From: an uncultured Aliterella sp.
GTDB taxonomy: Bacteria > Cyanobacteriota > Cyanobacteriia > Cyanobacteriales > Chroococcidiopsidaceae
Direction: 5' to 3'
Length of the DNA stretch: 7,749 bases
Assembly: GCA_905479905.1 (NCBI GenBank)
Contig: CAJQOK010000019.1
Span: forward strand, 1-7,749
The position numbers and the translations under genes are program-made. The notes under the pieces are model-generated. The model was given only the letters and a program-made list of their open reading frames with translations. It searched no databases and was not told where the DNA came from. Positions 1 to 6,216 of the stretch are shown one piece after another; the first letter of the stretch is position 1; the number at the start of each line of letters is the position of its first letter.

Positions 1-186
1 CAAGTCGAGACAGATTATGGTGTAGTTGGTGTTAAAGTTGCGTGGTCAAAAAAAGGGATAGTTGCTAACGTCCAGCCAGAGTATGAAGATTGCGCGCAAT
101 TAGCTAGACGCGAGGGAATTTCTTGGCGAGAAGTTCATAGAATAGCTTTACAATGCTGGTATGCACAAAAAAACCGCAGTTTGTAG
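1..186 (+). CDS. larC: LarC, nickel-pincer cofactor biosynthesis protein, C-terminal fragment
   Basis: The reading frame is open from base 1 to a TAG at 184-186 and gives the last 61 residues of a protein whose start lies outside the window. The segment VNVQPEYEDC-like (here ANVQPEYEDCAQLA) followed by a REVHRIAL helix is the conserved tail of the LarC/DUF111 family. LarC inserts nickel into the pyridinium-dithiocarboxylate precursor to make the nickel-pincer nucleotide used by lactate racemase and related enzymes; it is cytosolic and CTP-dependent. That function is family knowledge; only the tail is seen here. The preceding strand-forming part (tyrosine, glycine, VKVAW) also fits. Full-length members are roughly 400 residues, so most of the gene is missing because of the window edge. 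Two hairpins downstream separate it from the convergent lipoprotein gene. Confidence 0.85.
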   Translation, partial: QVETDYGVVGVKVAWSKKGIVANVQPEYEDCAQLARREGISWREVHRIALQCWYAQKNRSL

Positions 187-202
187 TTATTTACAAACAA
201 TA

Positions 203-226
203 AAAGCCAGGACATTACCTGACTTT
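203..226 (+). terminator. Weak hairpin just after larC
   Basis: AAAG-C-CAGG and CCTG-A-CTTT flank a six-base loop (ACATTA), giving an eight-pair stem with one mismatch, 17 bp after the larC stop. The following bases are A/T-rich but carry no immediate T-run. It may assist the stronger hairpin downstream. Low confidence as an independent terminator. Confidence 0.3.
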
Positions 227-252
227 AAATATTTCCCCCTTTTTTCAAGGGC

Positions 253-285
253 GTAGGGGCGCAATGTATTGTGTCCCTACTTTTT
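253..285 (+). terminator. Palindromic hairpin plus T-run ending larC; resembles a dispersed cyanobacterial repeat
   Basis: Bases 253-280 form a near-perfect palindrome: GTAGGG pairs with CCCTAC, and the inner GCAAT region pairs with TTGTG using two G-U pairs on the plus-strand RNA. Five T follow at 281-285. The two imperfections are G-U in the plus-strand transcript but C-A mismatches in the minus-strand transcript, so the element is best formed as a terminator for larC. The core (GTAGGGGCGCAAT and its mirror) resembles a short palindrome that I recall as widely repeated in Nostoc-type genomes. It also sits 12 bp past the stop of the convergent lipoprotein gene and may serve both. Confidence 0.7.
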
Positions 286-291
286 ATTGCA

Positions 292-942
292 TTAATCGTC
301 GGCAGTATTATCGATGTTTCTTTTTGCATCCCTAGCTAAATTTCTAACATTGGGAGTATTTTGCTTGATGTTTTCTGTAGCATTTTCCGCCGCTCTATTT
401 ACACCTTTAGTTGCATCTAAAGTATTGTCCTTAACATTTTCTGAACCGCGCTTTGTTCCTTTAACCAAATCTTCCGCCGTACCTTGAATTTTATCTTTAG
501 CACCTTCAGCGTTATCTCTCAGATTTTTACCAAAATCTTCTGCGTTTTCGCCTTTCTTATCAAGGATACGCTTAGTATTATCTGTAAGACTTCCAGTTTG
601 ATCGATAACGTTGCGCTCGGCATTTTCTTTCAAAGCTGCGGCTTTATCTTTTATTGCTGATTCAGCTTTTTCTGCTCTAGGGTCTAAGTCGCTAAAGTCA
701 TTCATTGTTCCTTTTTGAAAGCGGCTAGTTGTAGCTTCATTAGGAACTTCAGGTCTGGGATTTTTACCAGAAGTTAACCCTTTATCTGGTTGCACACCAG
801 AAGGCACATTTGGTCTATTACTTGGTGCAGTAGCTTGGGCGCTATTACAAGCAGTGTTGAATATTAGCAAAGCTCCGGCTAAAAAAGTCAAAATTATTTG
901 ACTCAATTTAACTCTTTTCACCCAATTAATTATCTTGCTCAT
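292..942 (-). CDS. Small lipoprotein with LEA-like amphipathic helical tail (216 aa)
   Basis: Function unknown. Residues 1-31 are a lipoprotein signal peptide: basic start, hydrophobic core ILTFLAGALLIF, then NTAC, which places the acylated cysteine at residue 32. The Asn at -3 is not the textbook lipobox residue, but the paralogue at 1031-1441 has STAC at the same position. Residues 33-80 are Pro/Asn/Ser-rich and probably extended. About residues 85-216 are strongly charged and rich in Ala, Lys, Asp, Glu and Asn, with loosely repeated units such as DNAEGAKDKIQGTAEDLVKG, like LEA group 3 or apolipoprotein-type amphipathic helices; no catalytic motif is seen. The ATG at 942-940 is preceded by GGAG seven bases upstream, which supports the start. 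It lies 88 bp downstream of its paralogue on the same strand. I recall similar cyanobacterial proteins as a DUF6658-type family, which is uncertain. An envelope-protection role is only an inference. Confidence 0.8.
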   Translation of the reverse strand: MSKIINWVKRVKLSQIILTFLAGALLIFNTACNSAQATAPSNRPNVPSGVQPDKGLTSGKNPRPEVPNEATTSRFQKGTMNDFSDLDPRAEKAESAIKDKAAALKENAERNVIDQTGSLTDNTKRILDKKGENAEDFGKNLRDNAEGAKDKIQGTAEDLVKGTKRGSENVKDNTLDATKGVNRAAENATENIKQNTPNVRNLARDAKRNIDNTADD

Positions 943-984
943 AGTTCTACTCCGTTTTTTTGATGAAATTAATCTTGAGTTAGG

Positions 985-1018
985 TATTGCCCTAATCCAT
1001 AAAATAATCAGGGCAATA
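985..1018 (-). terminator. Hairpin between the two lipoprotein genes
   Basis: TATTGCCCT (985-993) and AGGGCAATA (1010-1018) are a perfect nine-base inverted repeat around a 16-base A/T-rich loop. It starts 13 bp after the stop of the upstream lipoprotein gene. The minus-strand continuation is CCTAACTC without a T-run, so it may be an mRNA 3'-end stabiliser, an attenuator or a partial terminator rather than a full intrinsic terminator. Confidence 0.45.
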
Positions 1019-1030
1019 AATACAAATTAT

Positions 1031-1441
1031 TTATTTATGCAGAGCAGGGTTACTTTGAAATTCTGGTCTTCTTCCAGCTTCATCAGCTTTATCTTTGACA
1101 AACCCTGCTGCTTCTTTAAAGGCATCAGTAGCCGCTTCTACACGATTTTCTACTCGTTCGCCTAAATCTGCATTACGTTGATTTAGTCCACCTAATTTAG
1201 GCTCTATAAAGTCTTCGCTAGTTTTTATTGGTAGCTCTGTTTCTCTTTGCGCTCTTCCTGCTGGTGTCTCCGCACCGGGATAGAGAATACCGCCTGCTTT
1301 TACGGGCGCGCTATTTGGGTTTGCACCTTGAACATTTGCGGAATTACAAGCGGTGCTAATTGTTAGCAATACGCCTGCTAACAATACTGTTAGAACTTGA
1401 CGTAACCGTAGTTTTTTAAAAAAAGCAGTTAACTTATTCAC
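1031..1441 (-). CDS. Small lipoprotein, paralogue of the 292-942 product (136 aa)
   Basis: Function unknown. The leader is basic (KKLRLRQ), then hydrophobic (VLTVLLAGVLLTI), then STAC with the lipidated cysteine at residue 32. This is aligned without gaps to the leader of the neighbouring protein, including a shared ACNSA, so the two arose by duplication or share a leader module. The mature part differs: residues 33-75 contain Gly/Pro/Asn stretches (GGILYPGAETPAGR), and residues 85-125 form one charged amphipathic helix (VENRVEAATDAFKEAAGFVKDKADEA). No enzyme motif is visible. The start is GTG at 1441-1439, chosen because a full AAGGAGG lies five bases upstream. The nearby ATG at 1445-1443 is in another frame and runs into a stop after three codons. 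It is the upstream gene of the tandem pair and probably carries the pair's promoter. I recall related cyanobacterial proteins as a DUF6658-type family, without certainty. Confidence 0.8.
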   Translation of the reverse strand: MNKLTAFFKKLRLRQVLTVLLAGVLLTISTACNSANVQGANPNSAPVKAGGILYPGAETPAGRAQRETELPIKTSEDFIEPKLGGLNQRNADLGERVENRVEAATDAFKEAAGFVKDKADEAGRRPEFQSNPALHK

Positions 1442-1446
1442 CCATT

Positions 1447-1453
1447 CCTCCTT
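1447..1453 (-). promoter_or_regulatory. Strong Shine-Dalgarno that fixes a GTG start
   Basis: The minus strand reads AAGGAGG, then AATGG, then GTG. The perfect anti-16S match with five-base spacing selects the GTG at 1441 over the out-of-frame ATG at 1445. Such a full Shine-Dalgarno contrasts with the other genes here, most of which have weak or no visible ones. Confidence 0.75.
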
Positions 1454-1469
1454 GTAGCTTTTATGACGA

Positions 1470-1475
1470 ATTATG
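1470..1475 (-). promoter_or_regulatory. Candidate -10 element for the lipoprotein pair
   Basis: The minus strand shows CATAAT, one mismatch from TATAAT, about 17 bases upstream of the Shine-Dalgarno. The hexamer 17 bp further upstream (GTGTTT) is a poor -35 match. Suggestive only. Confidence 0.3.
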
Positions 1476-1899
1476 CCCGAAATCTATTTTTTAAACACGG
1501 TAAACATTTGTGTAAATGCGATCGCTTCTAAAAATAGCTTCTTTGACGCTATCTACTTAAATTAGCTGATAATTAATCAACAATCGCTAACAGTAGCAAT
1601 TCAGTAGCAAGAGATACCTCTAGCCAAGGTCACATTCTTATTTGCTCAATTAAACGCCTGTTATCTAACTCTAGAGAGATTTACAACCTTTCCATTGATA
1701 GGATTATTTGTGGTGTTTAGTGAGAAAAAATATTTATTATACAAATACAAAGATTTGCTAACTTTTGCTACAACTTCAAGCAAAGTAGACGTAAATTTAA
1801 ACTACAAAGGCTTGTTGCATAGTTTGAGTAGGCGATCGCTATATATTGCCTTAAGTACAACTAATTTTTATTCGTTGAAATTTACTGTTTAAGTTTGTC
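1476..1899. other. Gene-free intergenic region between divergent genes
   Basis: This is the rest of a 458-bp gap between the minus-strand lipoprotein gene and the plus-strand methyltransferase gene. It is A/T-rich with two HIP1 octamers (1518-1525 and 1832-1839). A TTG-initiated 65-codon frame ends at 1892, but its residue composition looks like translated non-coding DNA. Promoters of both flanking genes must lie here. I see no strong sigma70-type pair for the plus strand and no convincing RNA gene. Confidence 0.6.
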
Positions 1900-3963
1900 A
1901 TGTACAGTCTTAACCAACTTGACGTTATTTCTGAACTCTGCCAACAGAGCGAAGTTGGCAAGCGTTTACCGTCGGCTCTTTACGTCCATGTTTCGGCTTT
2001 ACCTAGTCTCGATCCTTTATTGCAAAGCTACGAAGAAAGCGCCAAGTTTGCTAGAGCGCAGCAGAATGTAAATATTGTCAAATTCAGTACAGATAAGTTC
2101 AAAATTTCTTATTTGTTTTATCCTGATTTTGATACAGATCCTCATCCCGCTTTACAATCAAGCATCGTTGTTGATTTACAAACTTTAGCAACTAGCTACC
2201 GAGACTACCGTACTTCCGATAATCCGCCCATACTGCACCGTAAAGAAACTTTTGTCACGCCCGATTATCCGCTTTACTCAGAGTTTGCAGCTTTAACTGG
2301 TCTTGAACAAGCTTTAGGATTGCTCCGTAATACTACAGCAATTGGCACGCGGCTTCTATGGGAGCAACGTTTAGAATTGCAAGGAGTTGAACTGCAAGGA
2401 CATAGCTTAATCGTGCATCCAGAACGCGCTCAAGGCGATTCTCCCCGCATTGAGCGCCATAAAGCAGCGATCGCTCGCACTGAATTATCCCGCCCGGTAC
2501 GCCTTGCTGTAGAGGCAGATTTATTTAGTTCGGAAACTACTTTTTTTGATTATGGTTGCGGCTACGGTGGCGATATTAGTTGCATTCATAACTTAGGTTA
2601 CAGCAGTACAGGATGGGATCCTTATTATTCCCCAGATACTCCCCTTATCGCCGCCGACGTGGTTAATTTGGGGTATGTAATTAATGTTATTGAAGATACT
2701 GGAGAACGTCGGGAAGCTTTGATTAAAGCTTGGGAACTTACGCGCCAAGTATTGATTGTGTCCGCGCAAGTATTGATAAGCGATCGCACTAGAGGACAAA
2801 TAGCTTACGGTGATGGTGTAGTTACGCGGCGCAATACTTTTCAAAAATACTACGAACAAGAAGAACTAAAAACTTACATCGAACAGGTATTAGAAATAGA
2901 GGCAATTCCGGTAGCTTTGGGGATTTATTTTGTCTTTCGAGATGCAAGTCTTGGGCAAAGTTTTCGCGCTTCTCGCTATCGTTCTCGCGCTACTACACCT
3001 AAAATTCGCGTCCCTAGTAAGCGGTTTGAAGATTATCGAGAGTTACTTACTCCCTTAATGAAGTTTATCAGCGATCGCGGACGATTGCCTGTAAAAGGCG
3101 AAATTGGGCAACAGTTAGAACTACTAGCAGAATTTGCTAGTTTTAAACGCGCCTTTCAAGTAATTCTTCAAGTTACAGACTCTCAAGAATGGGAAGAAAT
3201 AGCGCAAAAACGCCGAGAAGATTTGTTAGTATATTTTGCTTTAAGCAAGTTTAGCCACCGCCCAAAATTAGCAGAGTTAAAACCCCAAATTCAAGAAGAC
3301 ATTAAAGCTTTGTTTGGTAGTTATAAGCAATTACTCCTCAGCGCCGATGAGATGCTGTTTGGCGTTGGCAATTTGGCTATTATTGACCAATGTTGCCAAA
3401 AGTCCGAAGTTGGTCAAAAACTGCCCAATTCGTTAATAGTTCATGTTTCTAGCCTAGAATCTCTTAATCCCTTACTACGACTCTACGAAGGTTGCGCTAG
3501 TCGCACTATTGGACGAATGGACTCGGCTAATGTTGTTAAATTTCATACTAAAGCACCAAAAATTTCCTACTATTTTTACCCAAATTTCGATCTCGAACCT
3601 CATCCTACTTTAGCCGCTAGTATGCAGATAGATTTACGGGATTTGCAAGTATTTTATACAAATTACGATGACGACTCTAATCCCCCGGTATTGCACCAAA
3701 AAGACACCTTGGTTACTTGTGACTATCCACAATACGCCAAATTTGCTAAACTAAGCGATCAAGAACAAGATTGGGGTTTGTTAGATAATTGGCAAGAAAT
3801 TAAGCGCTTGCAAGGTTGGCAAAAATGTTTGATAGAACACTGTGCTACTATCGAAAATTATCAATTGCGGTGGCGCAAAGATGCCGATCCTTATAAGTTA
3901 AAATTACTACGTTCGGCGTTAAACAAAAAAAGAGCTAATAGCAAAAACTTTTTTAATACTTAG
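1900..3963 (+). CDS. Putative methyltransferase associated with DNA phosphorothioation (Dnd), with duplicated flanking domain (687 aa)
   Basis: I recognise the family TIGR04096, putative methyltransferases encoded beside dnd (DNA phosphorothioation) genes; the methylated substrate is not known to me. The core is residues 171-370: an RIERHKAAIARTELSRPVRL lead-in; SAM motif I FDYGCGYGG (216-224); GWDPYY (238-243) at the second strand, whose Asp is expected to hold the SAM ribose; then ADVVNLGYVINVIED (252-266), VLIVSAQVL (284-292) and the family signature YGDGVVTRRNTFQKYYEQEEL (303-323). Residues 375-488 are a helical extension. Residues 9-160 and 494-645 are clearly two copies of one domain (SEVG, VHVS, PLL, VKF, KISY, PHP, NPP-LH-K and DYP shared), so the core is sandwiched between them. 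The ATG is the first start after an in-frame TGA at 1876; no Shine-Dalgarno is visible. The end overlaps the convergent M15-like gene by 11 bp. No dndBCDE genes are in the window. Three HIP1 sites suggest long residence in a cyanobacterial genome. Confidence 0.85.
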   Translation: MYSLNQLDVISELCQQSEVGKRLPSALYVHVSALPSLDPLLQSYEESAKFARAQQNVNIVKFSTDKFKISYLFYPDFDTDPHPALQSSIVVDLQTLATSYRDYRTSDNPPILHRKETFVTPDYPLYSEFAALTGLEQALGLLRNTTAIGTRLLWEQRLELQGVELQGHSLIVHPERAQGDSPRIERHKAAIARTELSRPVRLAVEADLFSSETTFFDYGCGYGGDISCIHNLGYSSTGWDPYYSPDTPLIAADVVNLGYVINVIEDTGERREALIKAWELTRQVLIVSAQVLISDRTRGQIAYGDGVVTRRNTFQKYYEQEELKTYIEQVLEIEAIPVALGIYFVFRDASLGQSFRASRYRSRATTPKIRVPSKRFEDYRELLTPLMKFISDRGRLPVKGEIGQQLELLAEFASFKRAFQVILQVTDSQEWEEIAQKRREDLLVYFALSKFSHRPKLAELKPQIQEDIKALFGSYKQLLLSADEMLFGVGNLAIIDQCCQKSEVGQKLPNSLIVHVSSLESLNPLLRLYEGCASRTIGRMDSANVVKFHTKAPKISYYFYPNFDLEPHPTLAASMQIDLRDLQVFYTNYDDDSNPPVLHQKDTLVTCDYPQYAKFAKLSDQEQDWGLLDNWQEIKRLQGWQKCLIEHCATIENYQLRWRKDADPYKLKLLRSALNKKRANSKNFFNT
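1924..2379 (+). repeat. N-terminal copy of the duplicated domain in the Dnd-associated methyltransferase
   Basis: Encodes residues 9-160. It aligns almost without gaps (offset 485-486 residues) to residues 494-645. Shared blocks include CQxSEVG, LxVHVSxLxSLxPLL, VKF, KISYxFYPxFD, PHPxL, NPPxLHxK and VTxDYP. The two copies have diverged well beyond a recent tandem duplication. The fold is unknown to me. Confidence 0.85.
3379..3834 (+). repeat. C-terminal copy of the duplicated domain in the Dnd-associated methyltransferase
   Basis: Encodes residues 494-645, the partner of residues 9-160. Differences that may matter: it has YEGCASRTIGR where the first copy has YEESAKFARAQ, and VTCDYP where the first has VTPDYP. 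From my memory of the family, the YEGCAR-type version looks closer to the usual form, so the N-terminal copy may be the extra, diverged one; this is inference. Confidence 0.85.
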
Positions 3964-4513
3964 CTAATTCAATCCAACTTTCTATCCCTTTTCTAGTTGG
4001 TGTCCCTTTAGCGGTAAATGTCCAGATATCTCGCTTATGCTGAAGTCCGTAACTAATATGAATTGGTCTATCTGCGCCGTAGAAATAGATAGAATCAAAG
4101 GGTAAGTGCGATCGCAATATCCATTCAACAATGCGATCGCTCTTTTCATCTATAATCAAAAAATCACAAGCAGCGCCTAGTCTTTCACAGTAATATTTCC
4201 CGTTTTTTTTGACTTCGTAAGCCATATGCTGATCTCTTGCGGGATCTATTCGACCGTTTTTAATTCCTGTCAAAGGATCTTTTTTGTCTAAATATTTCCG
4301 TAAGTCTGAAGAACAAAAGCCATAAGTTAGCTGAAACTTATCTTTTCCAAAGCAGTCAATTATCGGCTCTAAAATAAATTGACTCAAAGCTTGTAGGGCT
4401 GAAATAGTCAATTTTAAGTTGGTCGGGTAGCAATTAATTTCTTTAGTGTATTTCTGATAAGTATTAGTACAAGTGCAAAAATCTTTAATGGTAAAGTATT
4501 TACCGACTTGCAT
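3953..4513 (-). CDS. M15-like zinc D,D-peptidase-fold protein next to the Dnd-type methyltransferase (186 aa)
   Basis: The pattern fits the M15A peptidase (hedgehog/D,D-carboxypeptidase) fold. QHMAYE gives His96 as first zinc ligand; GAACDFLI gives Asp117 as second; LPFDSIYFYG then RPIHISYG gives His152 as third. The spacing LPFD...IHISY closely resembles phage and cell-wall M15A enzymes (LPFDQLI...WVHVSY). Unusually, the usual SxHxxGxAxD is stretched: His96 and Asp117 are 21 residues apart instead of about 7, with KKNGKYYCERL inserted. Conserved-looking Cys13, Cys15, Cys67 and Cys109 stand out. There is no signal peptide or membrane segment, so the protein is predicted cytosolic, which is odd for a peptidoglycan hydrolase. 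ATG at 4513 with no clear Shine-Dalgarno; it follows the 403-residue gene by 19 bp and is probably co-transcribed. It converges with and overlaps the methyltransferase gene. Substrate unknown. Confidence 0.7.
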   Translation of the reverse strand: MQVGKYFTIKDFCTCTNTYQKYTKEINCYPTNLKLTISALQALSQFILEPIIDCFGKDKFQLTYGFCSSDLRKYLDKKDPLTGIKNGRIDPARDQHMAYEVKKNGKYYCERLGAACDFLIIDEKSDRIVEWILRSHLPFDSIYFYGADRPIHISYGLQHKRDIWTFTAKGTPTRKGIESWIELAKY

Positions 4514-4532
4514 ACAATTAAAAAATTAATAA

Positions 4533-5744
4533 TTACAATAAAGTTGTACTATCTCCATAAATAGCCAGTATAATGTTGTACATTTCTAAAAAGTTAATCA
4601 TCGAATCGCATTCCTCTTCTTTAAAGTCTTCGTAGTAACGAATTAAATCGACAATGCAAGTTTCTAAATGAGAGTAAGCCGGTTTGCAAATAAGCACAAT
4701 TTTAAGTAATACCGTTACTAATGTCAAAGTATTACTTTGAGAAATTAGTAACAAAAATAATGGTGATGGCTGACGATGATTTTCTGTAGTTAAATTCTCT
4801 ATTAATCGATTACAGGTAATAATTAGTAAAGAATCAGTTAAAGTTTCCTCATTATGCTTTTCATAGAGTGGCAATATTTTTAAATTTAATGTATCTAATA
4901 GTTCTTCGTGATCGATGAAGATACTTAAGTATTTGTGCAGATTTTGCTTGTAACTCCTATATTTTTGCCCTTTAGCCTGCTCTGTAAAAATTTTTGCAAA
5001 TTTCTTATAAGTAGTTGGTTCACGTTTGGCTACGATGGTTTTAATTAACCTTAAAACCTCATCACTTACACTCGTTGGGTTCCTTGATAAATTGCTTTGG
5101 GTATCAGTTTCTGAACGAGCAAGGTACATTGTCAAATCAAATTTGAAGCGATACCTTAAATGTTTTGCTCTTTCCTTAGCAGCTTCTCGGTGTTCTAAAG
5201 AATTTTTAGGATTGACAGATTGAGCTACAAATATATGAGAACTATAACGTTCGCTCCAGTGGTGTGTTTTTTGCGTTTGTTGAGTTTGTTGGCTAACAAC
5301 TTTATCTGCAAATAGTTTAATCTCTTGGTAGTCTTGACTATTTACAAACTTTTTTAACCAAATTCTTAAACAATTACTAATTGGTGAAAGCGAAGTTTTT
5401 TCAAGACTTGGGTTTTTGAATAACTCAACTAAATTATGTATATGTTTTATTTGTTTAGTAGTTTTCCAGTTATTTATTAATATGTAACAGCAGCGTTTAA
5501 GCGTTGTATAAAATACTTCTTCTTCCCCAGCGACCACAATTTCATATAAACCTTCAACAGCCCCCGAACTGGTAGAACCTAAATGCTGAATAAATAAACT
5601 ATTAAATTCTTGCAAAACGGCTTCGGGCGACCAACTTTTAATAATACCCATTAAAAAAGAATATATTTTATCTTGAGCTTGCTCAATATCTTCCGTTGGT
5701 CTAATTATTTTGACACTTGCTTGATAATTTTGATTATCTGTCAT
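4533..5744 (-). CDS. Helical cytosolic protein of unknown function (403 aa)
   Basis: I cannot assign a function. The ATG at 5744-5742 lacks an evident Shine-Dalgarno. There is no signal peptide and no sustained membrane segment, although residues 328-355 (LFLLLISQ...LVTVLLKIVLI) are strongly hydrophobic and could be a buried helix. Most of the chain looks alpha-helical. Residues 80-150 (TLKRCCYILINNW, then an Asn/Leu-rich helix, IWLKKFVNSQDYQEIKLFA) and residues 162-210 (HHWSERYSSHIFVAQSVNP, then a charged helix, FKFDLTMYLAR) are the most motif-like parts, joined by a Gln/Thr-rich linker (151-160). I have a vague memory of similar conserved hypothetical proteins in cyanobacteria, which I cannot name. 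It lies 19 bp upstream of the M15-like gene on the same strand. Its base composition is visibly more A/T-rich than the methyltransferase gene and it contains no HIP1 octamer. Confidence 0.75.
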   Translation of the reverse strand: MTDNQNYQASVKIIRPTEDIEQAQDKIYSFLMGIIKSWSPEAVLQEFNSLFIQHLGSTSSGAVEGLYEIVVAGEEEVFYTTLKRCCYILINNWKTTKQIKHIHNLVELFKNPSLEKTSLSPISNCLRIWLKKFVNSQDYQEIKLFADKVVSQQTQQTQKTHHWSERYSSHIFVAQSVNPKNSLEHREAAKERAKHLRYRFKFDLTMYLARSETDTQSNLSRNPTSVSDEVLRLIKTIVAKREPTTYKKFAKIFTEQAKGQKYRSYKQNLHKYLSIFIDHEELLDTLNLKILPLYEKHNEETLTDSLLIITCNRLIENLTTENHRQPSPLFLLLISQSNTLTLVTVLLKIVLICKPAYSHLETCIVDLIRYYEDFKEEECDSMINFLEMYNIILAIYGDSTTLL

Positions 5745-6120
5745 AACAGCACTTAATAAGTATAAAGTAGTCTAAGAAATTATTTTAATATTTAGCCCAC
5801 TTGGGTAATTATGATAATTTGTATTTATAAAATAGTTTTTGGTCATTGACTTAATGCGATTTATTATTGATAAAGCTATTTCTATCTCCTGTTATATACC
5901 ACCGATATTCTACTGATAACTTTATTATTTATTATGTTAGCGAAACTCAATTTTAGTAAATATACGGGCTTTTGCCTCAACATAGTTTTAATTTAACCCA
6001 AAAAAATAATTTGATTGCTTACTGCAAATTAATTCCTACAAGCAAACGCTTTTATACCAAGACGTGGCTTAGTATTAAGTTATCATTTTTAATTTTGAGC
6101 TTATTGTAGCATTGACATCC

Positions 6121-6144
6121 GCTCAGTCAATTTAGTGACTGAGC
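6121..6144. repeat. Perfect 9-bp inverted repeat (hairpin)
   Basis: GCTCAGTCA and TGACTGAGC flank the six-base loop ATTTAG. The stem is G/C-containing and perfect but has no T-run on either side, so it is not a textbook terminator. It begins a cluster of potential hairpins that reaches 6216. Confidence 0.7.
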
Positions 6145-6194
6145 AACCTAAGACTTAGTGGCTGTGCTTATTGCTTCCTAGCAACGGCTTGTGA

Positions 6195-6216
6195 GTCTAA
6201 AACGCTTTTTGGTCTT
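6195..6216. repeat. Imperfect hairpin around AAAACGCTTTT
   Basis: AGTCTAAAA and TTTTGGTCT-type arms pair with one mismatch and one G-U around a short CGCT loop. Its left arm (AGTCT, 6195-6199) could instead pair with AGACT at 6150-6154, so two alternative folds compete. Confidence 0.45.

Noticed and set aside
935..1165. 76-codon plus-strand frame over the lipoprotein genes
   Set aside because: It lies antisense to the well-supported minus-strand lipoprotein gene and is Phe/Ile/Ser-rich, typical of an antisense shadow.
1695..1892. 65-codon plus-strand frame just before the methyltransferase gene
   Set aside because: It begins with TTG, lacks a Shine-Dalgarno, contains a HIP1 octamer in an unremarkable place, and its residues (many Tyr, Leu, Ser, Lys) look like translated A/T-rich intergenic DNA.
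2221..2238. NPPILH (and NPPVLH in the second copy) as an N-methyltransferase NPPY catalytic motif
   Set aside because: The aromatic residue is missing, the motif lies in the duplicated flanking domain and not in the Rossmann core, and its conserved neighbours do not fit a motif IV strand.
2614..2631. WDPYY as a DPPY adenine/cytosine-N4 methyltransferase motif
   Set aside because: It lies about 20 residues after SAM motif I, at the position of the second strand (ribose-binding acid), so it is not motif IV. It does not fix the substrate as DNA amino groups.
2593..2859. 88-codon minus-strand frame inside the methyltransferase gene
   Set aside because: It is antisense to the conserved SAM-binding core, so it is a shadow of that gene.
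5026..5223. 65-codon plus-strand frame inside the 403-residue gene
   Set aside because: Antisense shadow, with no start signal or recognisable residues.
4533..5744. Membrane protein call for the 403-residue product, based on the hydrophobic stretch at residues 328-355
   Set aside because: It is interrupted by polar residues (SQSNT), it is single, and the rest is soluble and helical; a buried helix is more likely.
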